From contig JBDSRN010000072.1 of the NCBI GenBank assembly GCA_039929265.1, positions 1 through 18,231 on the forward strand: DNA of 18,231 nt, in the 5' to 3' direction. Source of the stretch: ZC4RG30 sp039929265 (GTDB lineage Bacteria > Pseudomonadota > Gammaproteobacteria > Steroidobacterales > Steroidobacteraceae). Both the position numbers and the translations under genes were made by a program. The notes under the pieces are model-generated. The model was given only the letters and a program-made list of their open reading frames with translations, did not search any database and was not told the origin of the DNA. Shown here in pieces: positions 1 to 7,057 of the stretch (positions within the stretch are counted from its first letter, which is position 1; each line of letters begins with the position of its first letter).

Positions 1-1
1 G

Positions 2-127
2 TCGTGGTACCTGTGGCGGGCGGTGGATCTGCATCGCGAGGCGAAGCTGCCGAAGTTCGGCCGCGCGCCGCGCATGGCGATCGCCGTGCTGAAGGAAAAG
101 CCCGCGAAGAAGAAGAAAAACCGCTAG
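2..127 (+). CDS. C-terminal end of an unidentified protein (5' end outside window)
   Basis: The second reading frame from the window edge is open for 41 codons and ends at TAG (125-127). It reads SWYLWRAVDLHREAKLPKFG, continues with a short mixed stretch and finishes in the lysine-rich tail KEKPAKKKKNR. Hydrophobic residues followed by a basic tail would fit a cytoplasmic C-terminus of a membrane-associated or nucleic-acid-binding protein, but that is only inference. The frame was chosen because its composition looks natural and because it stops exactly at the convergent ggt stop. The frame starting at position 4 runs 158 codons, but mostly antisense to ggt, and is a shadow. I do not recognise the family. 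Confidence 0.6.
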   Translation, partial: SWYLWRAVDLHREAKLPKFGRAPRMAIAVLKEKPAKKKKNR

Positions 128-1779
128 TAGACGAGCCCGGATCCCACGCCGCGCGGATCCGATGCGGCCTGCACAGCGCCGGTGGCAGCATCGAAGGTGA
201 TGGCTTGCATGTTGCCCCAGCCTTGCACCACGCGCAGCTGGTGACCACGTTTCTCCAGCTCGGCCCGCTCGTTTCCGACGAGCGCACTGGACTCGACCTG
301 CAGCACGTCGGGCATGTACTGATGATGGATGCGTGGCGCGGCGACGATCTGCTCGACGCTCATGCCATCGATCCAGTTGAGCGTCGCGAGCAGCACCATG
401 CCGGTGATGTAGCTGCCACCCGGGGAGCCGGTGATCATGAAGCCGCGCGGCGATTCGACGAACGTGGGCGTGACGGATGAGAGCATGCGCTTGCCAGGCT
501 CGATCTGATTGGCTGCCGCGCCGATCAATCCATAGATGTTCGGCACGCCCGGCTTCATCGAGAAGTCGTCCATCTGGTTATTGAGGATCAGACCCGTGCC
601 GGGAATCATCAGTCCGGAGCCGAAGCCGGCATTGAGCGTGATCGTGGCGGCGACGCGATTGCCATCCTTGTCGAGCACGGAGAAGTGCGTGGTCTGCATG
701 CCCACGGGTGCCGCGACCGGCGCATCCGAAAGCGCGGCGCTGGCAGTGGCCTTGTCGAGGCGAATCGAAGTGCGCAAACCCGCGGCGTACACCGGTGACA
801 CCAGGGTCTCGATGGGAACCTTCACGAACGCGGTATCGCCGAGATACACGGCACGATCGCGCTGCATGCGGCGCATCGCTTCGGCGATGAGATGCTTGCG
901 GGTGGCGCTGTCGTACGAGGCCAGGTCATAGCCACTGAGAACATTGAGTGCCTCGATCAACGCGATGCCGCCGGAGGAAGGCGGCGGGACCGAGATGACC
1001 TTTGCATCGCGATACGCGCCGACCAATGGCTCGCGCTCGAGCGCGCGATAGCCCGCGAGATCAGCTTCCGTCCAGATGCCGTTCATGCCGCTCACGCCCT
1101 TCACCATCTGCTTCGCGAGCGGGCCTTCATAGAAGGCCTGCATGCCGTTTTTCGCCAGCAGCGACAGCGTACGCGCGAGCTCGGGCTGTCTGATGATCGT
1201 GCCGACTGGCGCCGCCTTGCCGCCGCGGAACCAGATGCGCTCGGCTTCCTTTGATTTCAGGAACTGGCGTTTCTTGCGCTCGATGCCGTCGGTGAGGCGC
1301 TCGTAGATCGGAAAGCCGTCGCGCGCGAGCTTGATCGCCGGCGCAAGATTCTGCGCGAGCGAGAGCTTGCCGTAGGACGCCTGCAGCAGGCCCATACCCG
1401 CGGGCTCACCCGGAATGCCGGCAGCCAGAGCGCTGTCCGTGGACAGTCGCGGCACGGGATTGCCACTCGCATCGAGAAACATGTCGCGCGTGCTGGCGGA
1501 AGGAGCAACTTCGCGCGCATCGATCACCAGGTTCCGGCCATCGCTCGCGCGATGCAGCAGATACAGCCCACCGCCTGCGATACCGGAGCCGCTCGGCTCC
1601 ACGACCGCGAGCGCGGCGCTCACCGCAATCGCCGCGTCGAACGCGTTGCCGCCCGCCTTGAGCACTTCGAGTCCCGCGGCAGTCGCGAGCGGATGCGCGC
1701 TCGCGATCGCATCCTTGCCCGGCGCGGCGGCGAGCAGTGGCTGCGCGAAAGCCAGCAGCAACAGCAGCAGGTAACGCAT
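124..1779 (-). CDS. ggt: gamma-glutamyltransferase (glutathione hydrolase) precursor
   Basis: Family role: an N-terminal-nucleophile hydrolase that removes the gamma-glutamyl group of glutathione and related compounds in the periplasm. The 551-aa product begins with a signal peptide (residues 1 to about 19, basic MR, a leucine run, then LLAAAPG). Arg89 in DAREVAP matches the substrate-carboxylate Arg. TTHFSV at 363-368 is the self-cleavage site, so Thr363 is the predicted nucleophile and the new N-terminus of the small subunit. Further matches are N383, NNQMDDF at 400-406, SS at 434-435 and GSPGG at 451-455. The loop between NNQMDDF and the SS pair has the length of the E. coli lid loop. All key residues are present, so it should be active. 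Its ATG shares one base with the coaD stop (TGATG on the minus strand), implying cotranscription and translational coupling. The stop overlaps that of the convergent plus-strand gene. Confidence 0.96.
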   Translation of the reverse strand: MRYLLLLLLAFAQPLLAAAPGKDAIASAHPLATAAGLEVLKAGGNAFDAAIAVSAALAVVEPSGSGIAGGGLYLLHRASDGRNLVIDAREVAPSASTRDMFLDASGNPVPRLSTDSALAAGIPGEPAGMGLLQASYGKLSLAQNLAPAIKLARDGFPIYERLTDGIERKKRQFLKSKEAERIWFRGGKAAPVGTIIRQPELARTLSLLAKNGMQAFYEGPLAKQMVKGVSGMNGIWTEADLAGYRALEREPLVGAYRDAKVISVPPPSSGGIALIEALNVLSGYDLASYDSATRKHLIAEAMRRMQRDRAVYLGDTAFVKVPIETLVSPVYAAGLRTSIRLDKATASAALSDAPVAAPVGMQTTHFSVLDKDGNRVAATITLNAGFGSGLMIPGTGLILNNQMDDFSMKPGVPNIYGLIGAAANQIEPGKRMLSSVTPTFVESPRGFMITGSPGGSYITGMVLLATLNWIDGMSVEQIVAAPRIHHQYMPDVLQVESSALVGNERAELEKRGHQLRVVQGWGNMQAITFDAATGAVQAASDPRGVGSGLVY

Positions 1780-2258
1780 CAGCGGCGCTTCTTCGCGAGC
1801 TCGGTCGCAACGCGCGGATCGACGAACTCGCTCACACTGCCGCCATAGGTGGCGATCTCACGGATGAGCGTGGAGGAGATGAACGTGAACTGTTCCTGCG
1901 GCGTGAGGAACACGGTCTCCACATCGGGCGCCAGATGCCGGGTCATGTTCGCGAGCTGGAACTCGAACTCGAAATCCGACACGGCGCGCAGCCCGCGCAC
2001 AATGATCGACAGCTTGTGCTCGTGCGCAAAGTCCACGGTGAGACCCGAGTACCCCAGCACGCTGACATTGGGCAGATCGCGGAGCACGAGCTGCGCGAGC
2101 CCGATGCGCTCTTCGAACGTGAACATCGGCGCCTTGCCGGGATTGGCCGCCACTGCCACCACGACGCGCTCGAACATGCCCGAGGCTCGGCGCACCAGAT
2201 CCTGGTGACCGTTGGTGATTGGATCGAAGGTTCCGGGATACACAGCGCTGCAATTCAT
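1779..2258 (-). CDS. coaD: phosphopantetheine adenylyltransferase
   Basis: Catalyses the penultimate step of coenzyme A synthesis, 4'-phosphopantetheine + ATP to dephospho-CoA + PPi, in the cytoplasm. The 159-aa product has the usual family length. YPGTFDPITNGH at 7-18 is the nucleotidyltransferase signature, with Thr10 and His18 at the positions known for E. coli CoaD. RGLR at 88-91 and ISSTLIRE at 127-134 are the other conserved substrate and ATP-binding blocks. The start ATG overlaps the rsmD stop as ATGA (2255-2258), so this start is well fixed. The gene sits between rsmD and ggt. The rsmD-coaD pairing is common in bacteria and supports both assignments. Confidence 0.98.
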   Translation of the reverse strand: MNCSAVYPGTFDPITNGHQDLVRRASGMFERVVVAVAANPGKAPMFTFEERIGLAQLVLRDLPNVSVLGYSGLTVDFAHEHKLSIIVRGLRAVSDFEFEFQLANMTRHLAPDVETVFLTPQEQFTFISSTLIREIATYGGSVSEFVDPRVATELAKKRR

Positions 2259-2821
2259 GCCTTACCTCTGACGACTCGCAACAGATGATAACCGACCTCG
2301 CCCGCCTTCCCGGCGCGCTGCGGCTGCCAGGTTGAGGGCCACGAGGGCAGATCCTGTCCCGCCGCCGCCTCGACATAGATCGCGCCATCCGGTGCGAGGA
2401 ATCGCTCCAGGGGCTCTGCCGCGCGCTCCAGCAGGTCGCCCGCGAACGGGGGATCCAGGAACACGATGTCGAAGGGCCGCGGTGCGCCCGCCAGGAATTG
2501 CAACGCATCGGTGGTGAGCACTTCTCCGCCGGTGACCTGCCACTCAACAAGACAGCCTCGGATCCCAGCCGCGGCCGTGGCATCGCGCTCCACGAACACC
2601 ACGCTGGCCGCTCCCCGCGACAGCGCTTCGAGTCCGAGCGCGCCGCTGCCGGCAAACAGGTCGAGACAGCGGGCACCGATGATCTGCGGCGCGAGCCAGT
2701 TGAACAACGTTTCGCGCACGCGGTCGGGCGTAGGGCGTATCTGTTGGACATCTGGAAAGCGGATTTTCCGGCCCCGGTGCGCTCCGGCGATGATGCGCAG
2801 CTCGCGACTGACTCTTTTCAT
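2255..2821 (-). CDS. rsmD: 16S rRNA (guanine-966-N2)-methyltransferase
   Basis: Methylates N2 of G966 in 16S rRNA using S-adenosylmethionine, on the assembled or assembling 30S subunit. The 188-aa product has the expected size. The N-terminus (RIIAGAHRGRKI, then RPTPDRVRETLFNWL at about 29-43) is the typical RsmD opening. DLFAGSGALG at 54-63 is SAM motif I. LDPPF at 122-126 is the (D/N)PP(Y/F) catalytic motif of amino-methylating enzymes. It is first in the minus-strand run with coaD and ggt, and its start lies 25 bp from the divergent ftsY start. No strong Shine-Dalgarno precedes the ATG, only an AGG 8 nt away. Confidence 0.96.
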   Translation of the reverse strand: MKRVSRELRIIAGAHRGRKIRFPDVQQIRPTPDRVRETLFNWLAPQIIGARCLDLFAGSGALGLEALSRGAASVVFVERDATAAAGIRGCLVEWQVTGGEVLTTDALQFLAGAPRPFDIVFLDPPFAGDLLERAAEPLERFLAPDGAIYVEAAAGQDLPSWPSTWQPQRAGKAGEVGYHLLRVVRGKA

Positions 2822-2846
2822 CGCGCAAGCCTATTACAATGCGGTG
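2808..2846. promoter_or_regulatory. Divergent rsmD/ftsY promoter region with a shared AT-rich core
   Basis: Only 25 bp separate the two start codons. The single AT-rich decamer CTATTACAAT (2831-2840) contains a -10-like TACAAT on the plus strand (2835-2840) and a -10-like TAATAG on the minus strand (2836 down to 2831). From these, starts would fall near 2847 for ftsY and near 2824 for rsmD, almost at the start codons. The -35 candidates are weak: CTGACT at 2808-2813 is 21 bp from the plus -10, which is too far. Either the -10s act largely alone or promoters lie inside the neighbouring genes. Called by eye. Confidence 0.35.
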
Positions 2847-3809
2847 ATGTTCGGATCAGCCAAGACACCCGAGAAAACGAAAGGTTTTTTCACCCGCCTG
2901 CGCGAGAAGCTCAACAGCGGCGGCGGCATCCTCGCAACCGATATCACCCAGCTGATCCGCGGGCGCCGGATCGACGCGGAAATCCTCGAGGACCTCGAGA
3001 CACGACTGCTGCTGGCTGACGTCGGTGTCGAGGCAACGCAGCAGATCCTCGATGACCTGCGCGCCAAAGTCGCACGCAACGAGCTCGATGACGTCGATGC
3101 GCTGCTCACCGCGCTGCGCGCAACCCTCACCGCCATCCTGGCGCCCTGCGCGAAGCCCCTGCGGATCGACGCCGCCGCGAAGCCGTTCGTCATCCTCATC
3201 GTCGGCGTCAACGGTTCCGGCAAGACCACCACCATCGGCAAGCTCGCGAACCGCTTCGCGGCGGAAAAACGCAAGGTGATGCTCGCGGCGGCAGATACCT
3301 TTCGCGCCGCGGCGATCGAACAGCTCACCATCTGGGCGGAGCGCAGCGGCGCCACACTCAGCGCGCAGAACGCCGGCTCGGATCCCGGCTCCGTGGTGTT
3401 CGACGCGCTGCAGACCGCGCGCGCGCAGCAGTACGATGTGATGATCGCTGACACCGCGGGCCGCCTGCACAGCCAGTCGCACCTGATGGAAGAGCTCAAG
3501 AAAGTGAAGCGCGTCCTGCAGCGCGTGGATCCCGCCGCGCCGCACGAAGTACTGCTCGTGCTCGACGCGAACCAGGGACAGAACGCACTGTCCCAGGCAG
3601 TGGAGTTCAACGCAGCGATGGGTGTCACGGGACTGGTCCTCACCAAGCTCGACGGCACGGCCAAGGGCGGCATTGTCATCGCGATCGCGAAGAAGCTCGC
3701 ACTGCCGATCCGTTACATCGGCATCGGCGAACAGGCCGATGATTTCGGCGAGTTCGACGCCGCTGCGTTTGCCGCCGCGCTGGTCGGCGGCGATACGGCA
3801 AGGAACTGA
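2847..3809 (+). CDS. ftsY: signal recognition particle receptor FtsY (SRP GTPase)
   Basis: Docks ribosome-SRP complexes at the inner membrane for co-translational insertion of membrane proteins. The product is 320 aa when started at ATG 2847. An open frame extends upstream, but it is antisense to rsmD and lacks FtsY character. MFGSAKTPEK followed by FFTRLREKL is the natural start and gives the amphipathic membrane-binding helix (NG+1 type). NG-domain motifs: GVNGSGKTT at 120-128, DTFRAAA at 150-156, DTAGR at 202-206 and TKLD at 266-269, with GIGEQADDFGEFDAAAF near the end. The long acidic A domain of E. coli FtsY is missing, giving a compact form as in many bacteria. No clear ribosome binding site precedes the ATG. 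ftsE begins 3 bp after the stop. Confidence 0.97.
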   Translation: MFGSAKTPEKTKGFFTRLREKLNSGGGILATDITQLIRGRRIDAEILEDLETRLLLADVGVEATQQILDDLRAKVARNELDDVDALLTALRATLTAILAPCAKPLRIDAAAKPFVILIVGVNGSGKTTTIGKLANRFAAEKRKVMLAAADTFRAAAIEQLTIWAERSGATLSAQNAGSDPGSVVFDALQTARAQQYDVMIADTAGRLHSQSHLMEELKKVKRVLQRVDPAAPHEVLLVLDANQGQNALSQAVEFNAAMGVTGLVLTKLDGTAKGGIVIAIAKKLALPIRYIGIGEQADDFGEFDAAAFAAALVGGDTARN

Positions 3810-3812
3810 CAC

Positions 3813-4508
3813 ATGTCCACGGTGCAATTCGAGCGCGTCGCAAAACGCTATCCCAACGGGCGCGAGGCGCTGTGCGGTGTGAGCTTCGAGGTGCAATCGG
3901 GCGAGATGGTATTCCTCACCGGACGCTCCGGCGCGGGCAAGAGCACGGTGCTGAAACTGATAGCATTGCTCGAGCGTCCCACTCGCGGCCAGGTCACGGT
4001 GAACGGACTCAGCACCGCGTCACTTCCGGATCGGCGCGTGCCCGCGTTCCGCCGCAACATCGGCGTGGTGTTCCAGGACCATCGTTTGCTCGTGGATCGC
4101 CCGATATTCGACAATGTGGCGCTGCCACTCGTGGTCGCGCACACACCGCTGAAGGAAATCGACAAGCGCGTGCGTGCCGCGCTCGACCAGGTCGGCCTGC
4201 TCAGTCGCGAACGCGCGCTGCCGCTGGAGCTGTCGGTGGGCGAGCAGCAACGCGTCGGTATCGCTCGCGCCGTAGTCAGCAAGCCGCCGTTATTGATTGC
4301 CGATGAGCCCACGGGCAACCTCGATCCGCAACTGTCGCGCGAAGTGATGGAGCTGTTTCGGCGATTCAAGGACGTGGGCGTGACGGTGATCGTCGCGACA
4401 CACGACATGGATCTCGTGCGCGAATCCGGCCTGCGCGAGATAGTGCTGAGCGACGGCCATCTTGCCGGTGCGGATGGCGCGTTGCCCAGCATGCAGGCCC
4501 AGCGATGA
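3813..4508 (+). CDS. ftsE: cell division ATP-binding protein FtsE
   Basis: ATPase of the FtsEX complex, which links cytokinesis to periplasmic peptidoglycan hydrolase activation at the septum. The 231-aa single ABC domain has Walker A GRSGAGKS at 37-44, a Q-loop in VVFQDHRLL, signature LSVGEQQRVGIARA starting at 140, Walker B LLIADEP around 160-166 and switch His197 in ATHDMD. The signature reads LSVGE where the general ABC form is LSGGQ and E. coli FtsE has LSGGE. Val142 replaces Gly at a position that varies in this family, so activity is still expected. AGGA (3801-3804), 8 nt before ATG 3813, is a good ribosome binding site inside the end of ftsY. The last 14 nt of the gene are duplicated immediately downstream. 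Confidence 0.97.
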   Translation: MSTVQFERVAKRYPNGREALCGVSFEVQSGEMVFLTGRSGAGKSTVLKLIALLERPTRGQVTVNGLSTASLPDRRVPAFRRNIGVVFQDHRLLVDRPIFDNVALPLVVAHTPLKEIDKRVRAALDQVGLLSRERALPLELSVGEQQRVGIARAVVSKPPLLIADEPTGNLDPQLSREVMELFRRFKDVGVTVIVATHDMDLVRESGLREIVLSDGHLAGADGALPSMQAQR

Positions 4509-4522
4509 AGGCTCAGCGATGA
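4495..4522 (+). repeat. 14-nt tandem duplication at the ftsE/ftsX junction
   Basis: AGGCCCAGCGATGA (4495-4508) is followed directly by AGGCTCAGCGATGA (4509-4522), with one mismatch. The first copy ends in the ftsE stop and the second carries the ftsX start. An ATGA occurs at the end of each copy. A five-codon frame (MKAQR, 4505-4522) now links the two overlaps. The copy boundary creates GAAGG (4507-4511), 7 nt before the ftsX ATG, which serves as its Shine-Dalgarno sequence. Confidence 0.85.
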
Positions 4523-5436
4523 TCGGCTGGATAATGCGACACGTGCAGGCACTCCTGTTCGCGCTCGGTCGCCTCGCGCGCGCACCGTTCGCTACGTTGT
4601 TCACGCTGCTGGTCATCGCGCTCGCCCTCACGATACCGACGGCCCTGCAGCTGCTGGTGAACAACGCGACACGCGCAGCGGGCGATCTCGCCGGCGCGGT
4701 GGACCTGAGCGTCTACTTCAAGAAGGAGACGGCGCTCGACAAGGTCGAACAGCTCGCGCGCAGCGTTCGCGAGCGCAACGGGGTCGCGACTGCCGAGGTG
4801 GTGTCCGCAGACGCTGCGCTGGAAGAGTTCCGCAAGTACTCGGGCTTCGGCGCGGCGCTCGAGTCGTTGCAGGACAATCCGCTGCCGCATGTCCTGCACG
4901 TGCGCCCTTCGCCTGCGGCGGCGAACCCCTCGTCGATGGCGGACCTGCAGCGCTACCTGAATGCCTGGCCCGAGGTCGACAGCGTGCGGCTCGACAGCGA
5001 ATGGGTGCAGCGCCTGAACGCCTTCCTGCTGCTGCTGAAACGCCTGGTGCTCGGCGCAGGCATCCTGCTCGGCATCGGCGTGCTCGCCATCGTGGGCAAC
5101 ACGATCCGGCTGGAGATACTGAACCGCCGTGCCGAGATCGAGGTCACCAAGCTGGTGGGCGGCAGCAATGGCTTCGTGCGCCGGCCGTTCCTGTACACCG
5201 GGCTCGCTTACGGCATCGGTGGTGGGCTGCTGGCCTTGGCGATCCTGGCGGGCATAAGCGCAGGGCTGGCAGCACCGGTTGCCCGCCTCGCGGCCTCTTA
5301 TGGCAGCAGCTTCACCCTGGCCGGCCCGGCGCTCCGCGAGAGCTGCAGTCTTCTTGGCGCCTCGGCGGCGATCGGCCTCCTCGCGGCGTGGATCGCCACC
5401 TCGCGGCAACTGGCGCGCATCGCACCACGCGCATAA
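4519..5436 (+). CDS. ftsX: cell division permease-like protein FtsX
   Basis: Membrane partner of FtsE, relaying ATP hydrolysis to periplasmic amidase activators during septation. The product is 305 aa from ATG 4519. An upstream in-frame ATG at 4462 lies inside ftsE and adds an unrelated 19-residue extension. Topology by eye: a short basic cytoplasmic N-terminus, TM1 about 24-46, a periplasmic domain about 47-170, then TM2 about 173-196, TM3 about 224-250 and TM4 about 275-296. IRLEILNRRAEIEVTKLVGG (196-215), in the cytoplasmic loop after TM2, is the family's conserved block. Its ribosome binding site appears to come from the junction duplication. TAA 5434-5436 ends the ftsYEX run, and no intrinsic terminator follows. 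Confidence 0.96.
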   Translation: MIGWIMRHVQALLFALGRLARAPFATLFTLLVIALALTIPTALQLLVNNATRAAGDLAGAVDLSVYFKKETALDKVEQLARSVRERNGVATAEVVSADAALEEFRKYSGFGAALESLQDNPLPHVLHVRPSPAAANPSSMADLQRYLNAWPEVDSVRLDSEWVQRLNAFLLLLKRLVLGAGILLGIGVLAIVGNTIRLEILNRRAEIEVTKLVGGSNGFVRRPFLYTGLAYGIGGGLLALAILAGISAGLAAPVARLAASYGSSFTLAGPALRESCSLLGASAAIGLLAAWIATSRQLARIAPRA

Positions 5437-5474
5437 CTTGCTGTTTTTATTTAATATAACGCCTTCTTCTGAAG

Positions 5475-5502
5475 GGAACTGAACTGGGTCTTAGCACTCT
5501 AA
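5475..5502 (+). promoter_or_regulatory. Candidate sigma-E (RpoE/AlgU-type) promoter of rpoH
   Basis: GGAACTG (5475-5481), a 16-bp spacer and TCTAA (5498-5502) match the extracytoplasmic sigma-E pattern GGAACTT-N15/16-TCTGA/TCAAA well in both elements and spacing. Transcription would start near 5508, leaving about 60 nt of leader before the TTG start. Known biology: E. coli rpoH has a sigma-E-dependent promoter, so such a site is expected here. Matched by eye. Confidence 0.5.
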
Positions 5503-5520
5503 TTCCCCGACTGCTAATAT
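5491..5520 (+). promoter_or_regulatory. Possible sigma-70 promoter of rpoH with extended -10
   Basis: TTAGCA (5491-5496, 4 of 6 to TTGACA), an 18-bp spacer and TAATAT (5515-5520, 4 of 6 to TATAAT), with TG at 5512-5513 giving an extended -10. It overlaps the sigma-E candidate, so the two would be alternative uses of one region. Weak to moderate match, called by eye. Confidence 0.3.
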
Positions 5521-5532
5521 CTTGTATCCCGC

Positions 5533-5562
5533 GGGGAGACCCCTCCCCCACTGAACTGGAGG
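5533..5562 (+). promoter_or_regulatory. rpoH leader with two mutually exclusive pairings around the ribosome binding site
   Basis: GGGGAG (5533-5538) pairs perfectly with CTCCCC (5543-5548) across a 4-nt loop. The same CCTCC tract (5542-5546) is also fully complementary to the Shine-Dalgarno GGAGG (5558-5562) that serves the rpoH TTG start. Forming the first hairpin frees the ribosome binding site, while forming the second hides it. This is a possible translational switch. Seen in the sequence only; folding energies were not computed. Confidence 0.35.
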
Positions 5563-5567
5563 CTCCA

Positions 5568-6443
<876 letters not shown>

Positions 6444-6478
6444 GTTTTTTTCTTCGATCACGCTGACCAGGCTTGTAG

Positions 6479-6515
6479 AACCCCCGGGCACCCCAGTGCA
6501 CCGGGGGTTTTTTTT
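6479..6515 (+). terminator. Intrinsic terminator of rpoH
   Basis: AACCCCCGG (6479-6487) pairs with CCGGGGGTT (6501-6509). Inside it GCAC/GTGC adds four pairs around a CCCA loop, and a run of eight T follows (6508-6515). It lies 35 bp after the rpoH stop. The outer sequences TGTAGAA (6474-6480) and TTCTACA (6514-6520) are also inverted copies of each other. Confidence 0.93.
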
Positions 6516-6666
6516 CTACAGTGCGCAGCCAGGCGCATCATCAGCTTTGCGAGACTACCGAGACTGCAGGAAGCCGTGCGCGCCGCGGGGAAATCACCGG
6601 TATCACCGCGTTCTGAAAGCGCTTTGATTGCTCCGACGTTCCCGCTTATGTCGCATTCAAGCGACA

Positions 6667-6695
6667 GTGGCATTTTGTTCCGGGCGCGCTACACT
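6667..6695 (+). promoter_or_regulatory. Possible sigma-70 promoter for the candidate ncRNA
   Basis: GTGGCA (6667-6672, 4 of 6 to TTGACA), a 17-bp spacer and TACACT (6690-6695, 4 of 6 to TATAAT). The predicted start is near 6702. A small inverted repeat, TGGAT/ATCCA (6695-6708), straddles that start. By-eye call with modest matches. Confidence 0.3.
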
Positions 6696-6701
6696 GGATG
6701 C

Positions 6702-7057
6702 GTATCCAAAGCCCAGCTCGCACGCAAGCTGCTGAATTGTTGAGTTAGTTCGGTTTTGCAGGCAACTCCAAAAGTGTTGCGTGAACGATTCGGGGGGCTG
6801 AGGTTGAAGGCTGACGAAAGCCTGGGGAAGGTTCGGTAGAGAAACTTAGGCTATCGGCGTGGGCACGGGTGGCGACGGCGACGGTAAGTCGAACTGTCGG
6901 GAACGTTCAAATGCGCGAACAGACGCGCGGGCTTTGAGAATTTCGGCCGGACATTTGTCCAAGCGTTTCAACCGGAAAACTTTTATGTCTGCGGAGCGAC
7001 AGACTTAGGTCGTTTGAGAGTAAATGGGCCTCGCAGCAATGCGAGGCCCTTTTTTTT
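6702..7057 (+). ncRNA. Candidate structured non-coding RNA of about 350 nt
   Basis: This stretch between rpoH and the convergent CorC-type gene has no convincing protein frame, yet it ends in a strong plus-strand terminator that rpoH does not need because it has its own. Hairpins visible in order: GCAAC/GTTGC (6762-6780), AGGCT/AGCCT (about 6808-6823), GACGGT/ACTGTC with one G-U (6880-6898), GCGCG/CGCGC (6913-6928), GGAC/GTCC (6949-6960), GTTT/AAAC (6965-6980) and GTCTG/CAGAC (6987-7004), then the terminator. The GTTT/AAAC and GTCTG/CAGAC hairpins expose GGA in their loops, which could bind a CsrA/RsmA protein. It does not show the landmarks of RNase P RNA, tmRNA, 4.5S RNA or 6S RNA. The 5' end is uncertain and depends on the promoter guess. 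Alternative: an unused remnant that kept its terminator. Confidence 0.45.
7026..7057 (+). terminator. Strong plus-strand intrinsic terminator
   Basis: GGGCCTCGCA (7026-7035) and TGCGAGGCCC (7040-7049) form a perfect 10-bp stem with loop GCAA, followed by eight T (7050-7057). The T run exists only on the plus strand, so it ends a transcript coming from the left. The stop codon of the convergent gene (7056-7058) lies in its T tract. Confidence 0.92.

Noticed and set aside
2466..2846. N-terminal extension of ftsY by 127 codons
   Set aside because: Antisense to rsmD, unlike the acidic A domain of FtsY, and the ATG at 2847 gives the natural family N-terminus.
6648..6743. 31-codon small protein frame (start MSHSSDSGILF) within the ncRNA region
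   Set aside because: No ribosome binding site, no recognisable feature, and it overlaps another short frame. Chance is more likely.
6702..7057. Known large RNA (RNase P, tmRNA, 6S, 4.5S) at this site
   Set aside because: The conserved core strings of these RNAs, such as GAGGAAAGTCC of RNase P or the tRNA-like end of tmRNA, are absent.
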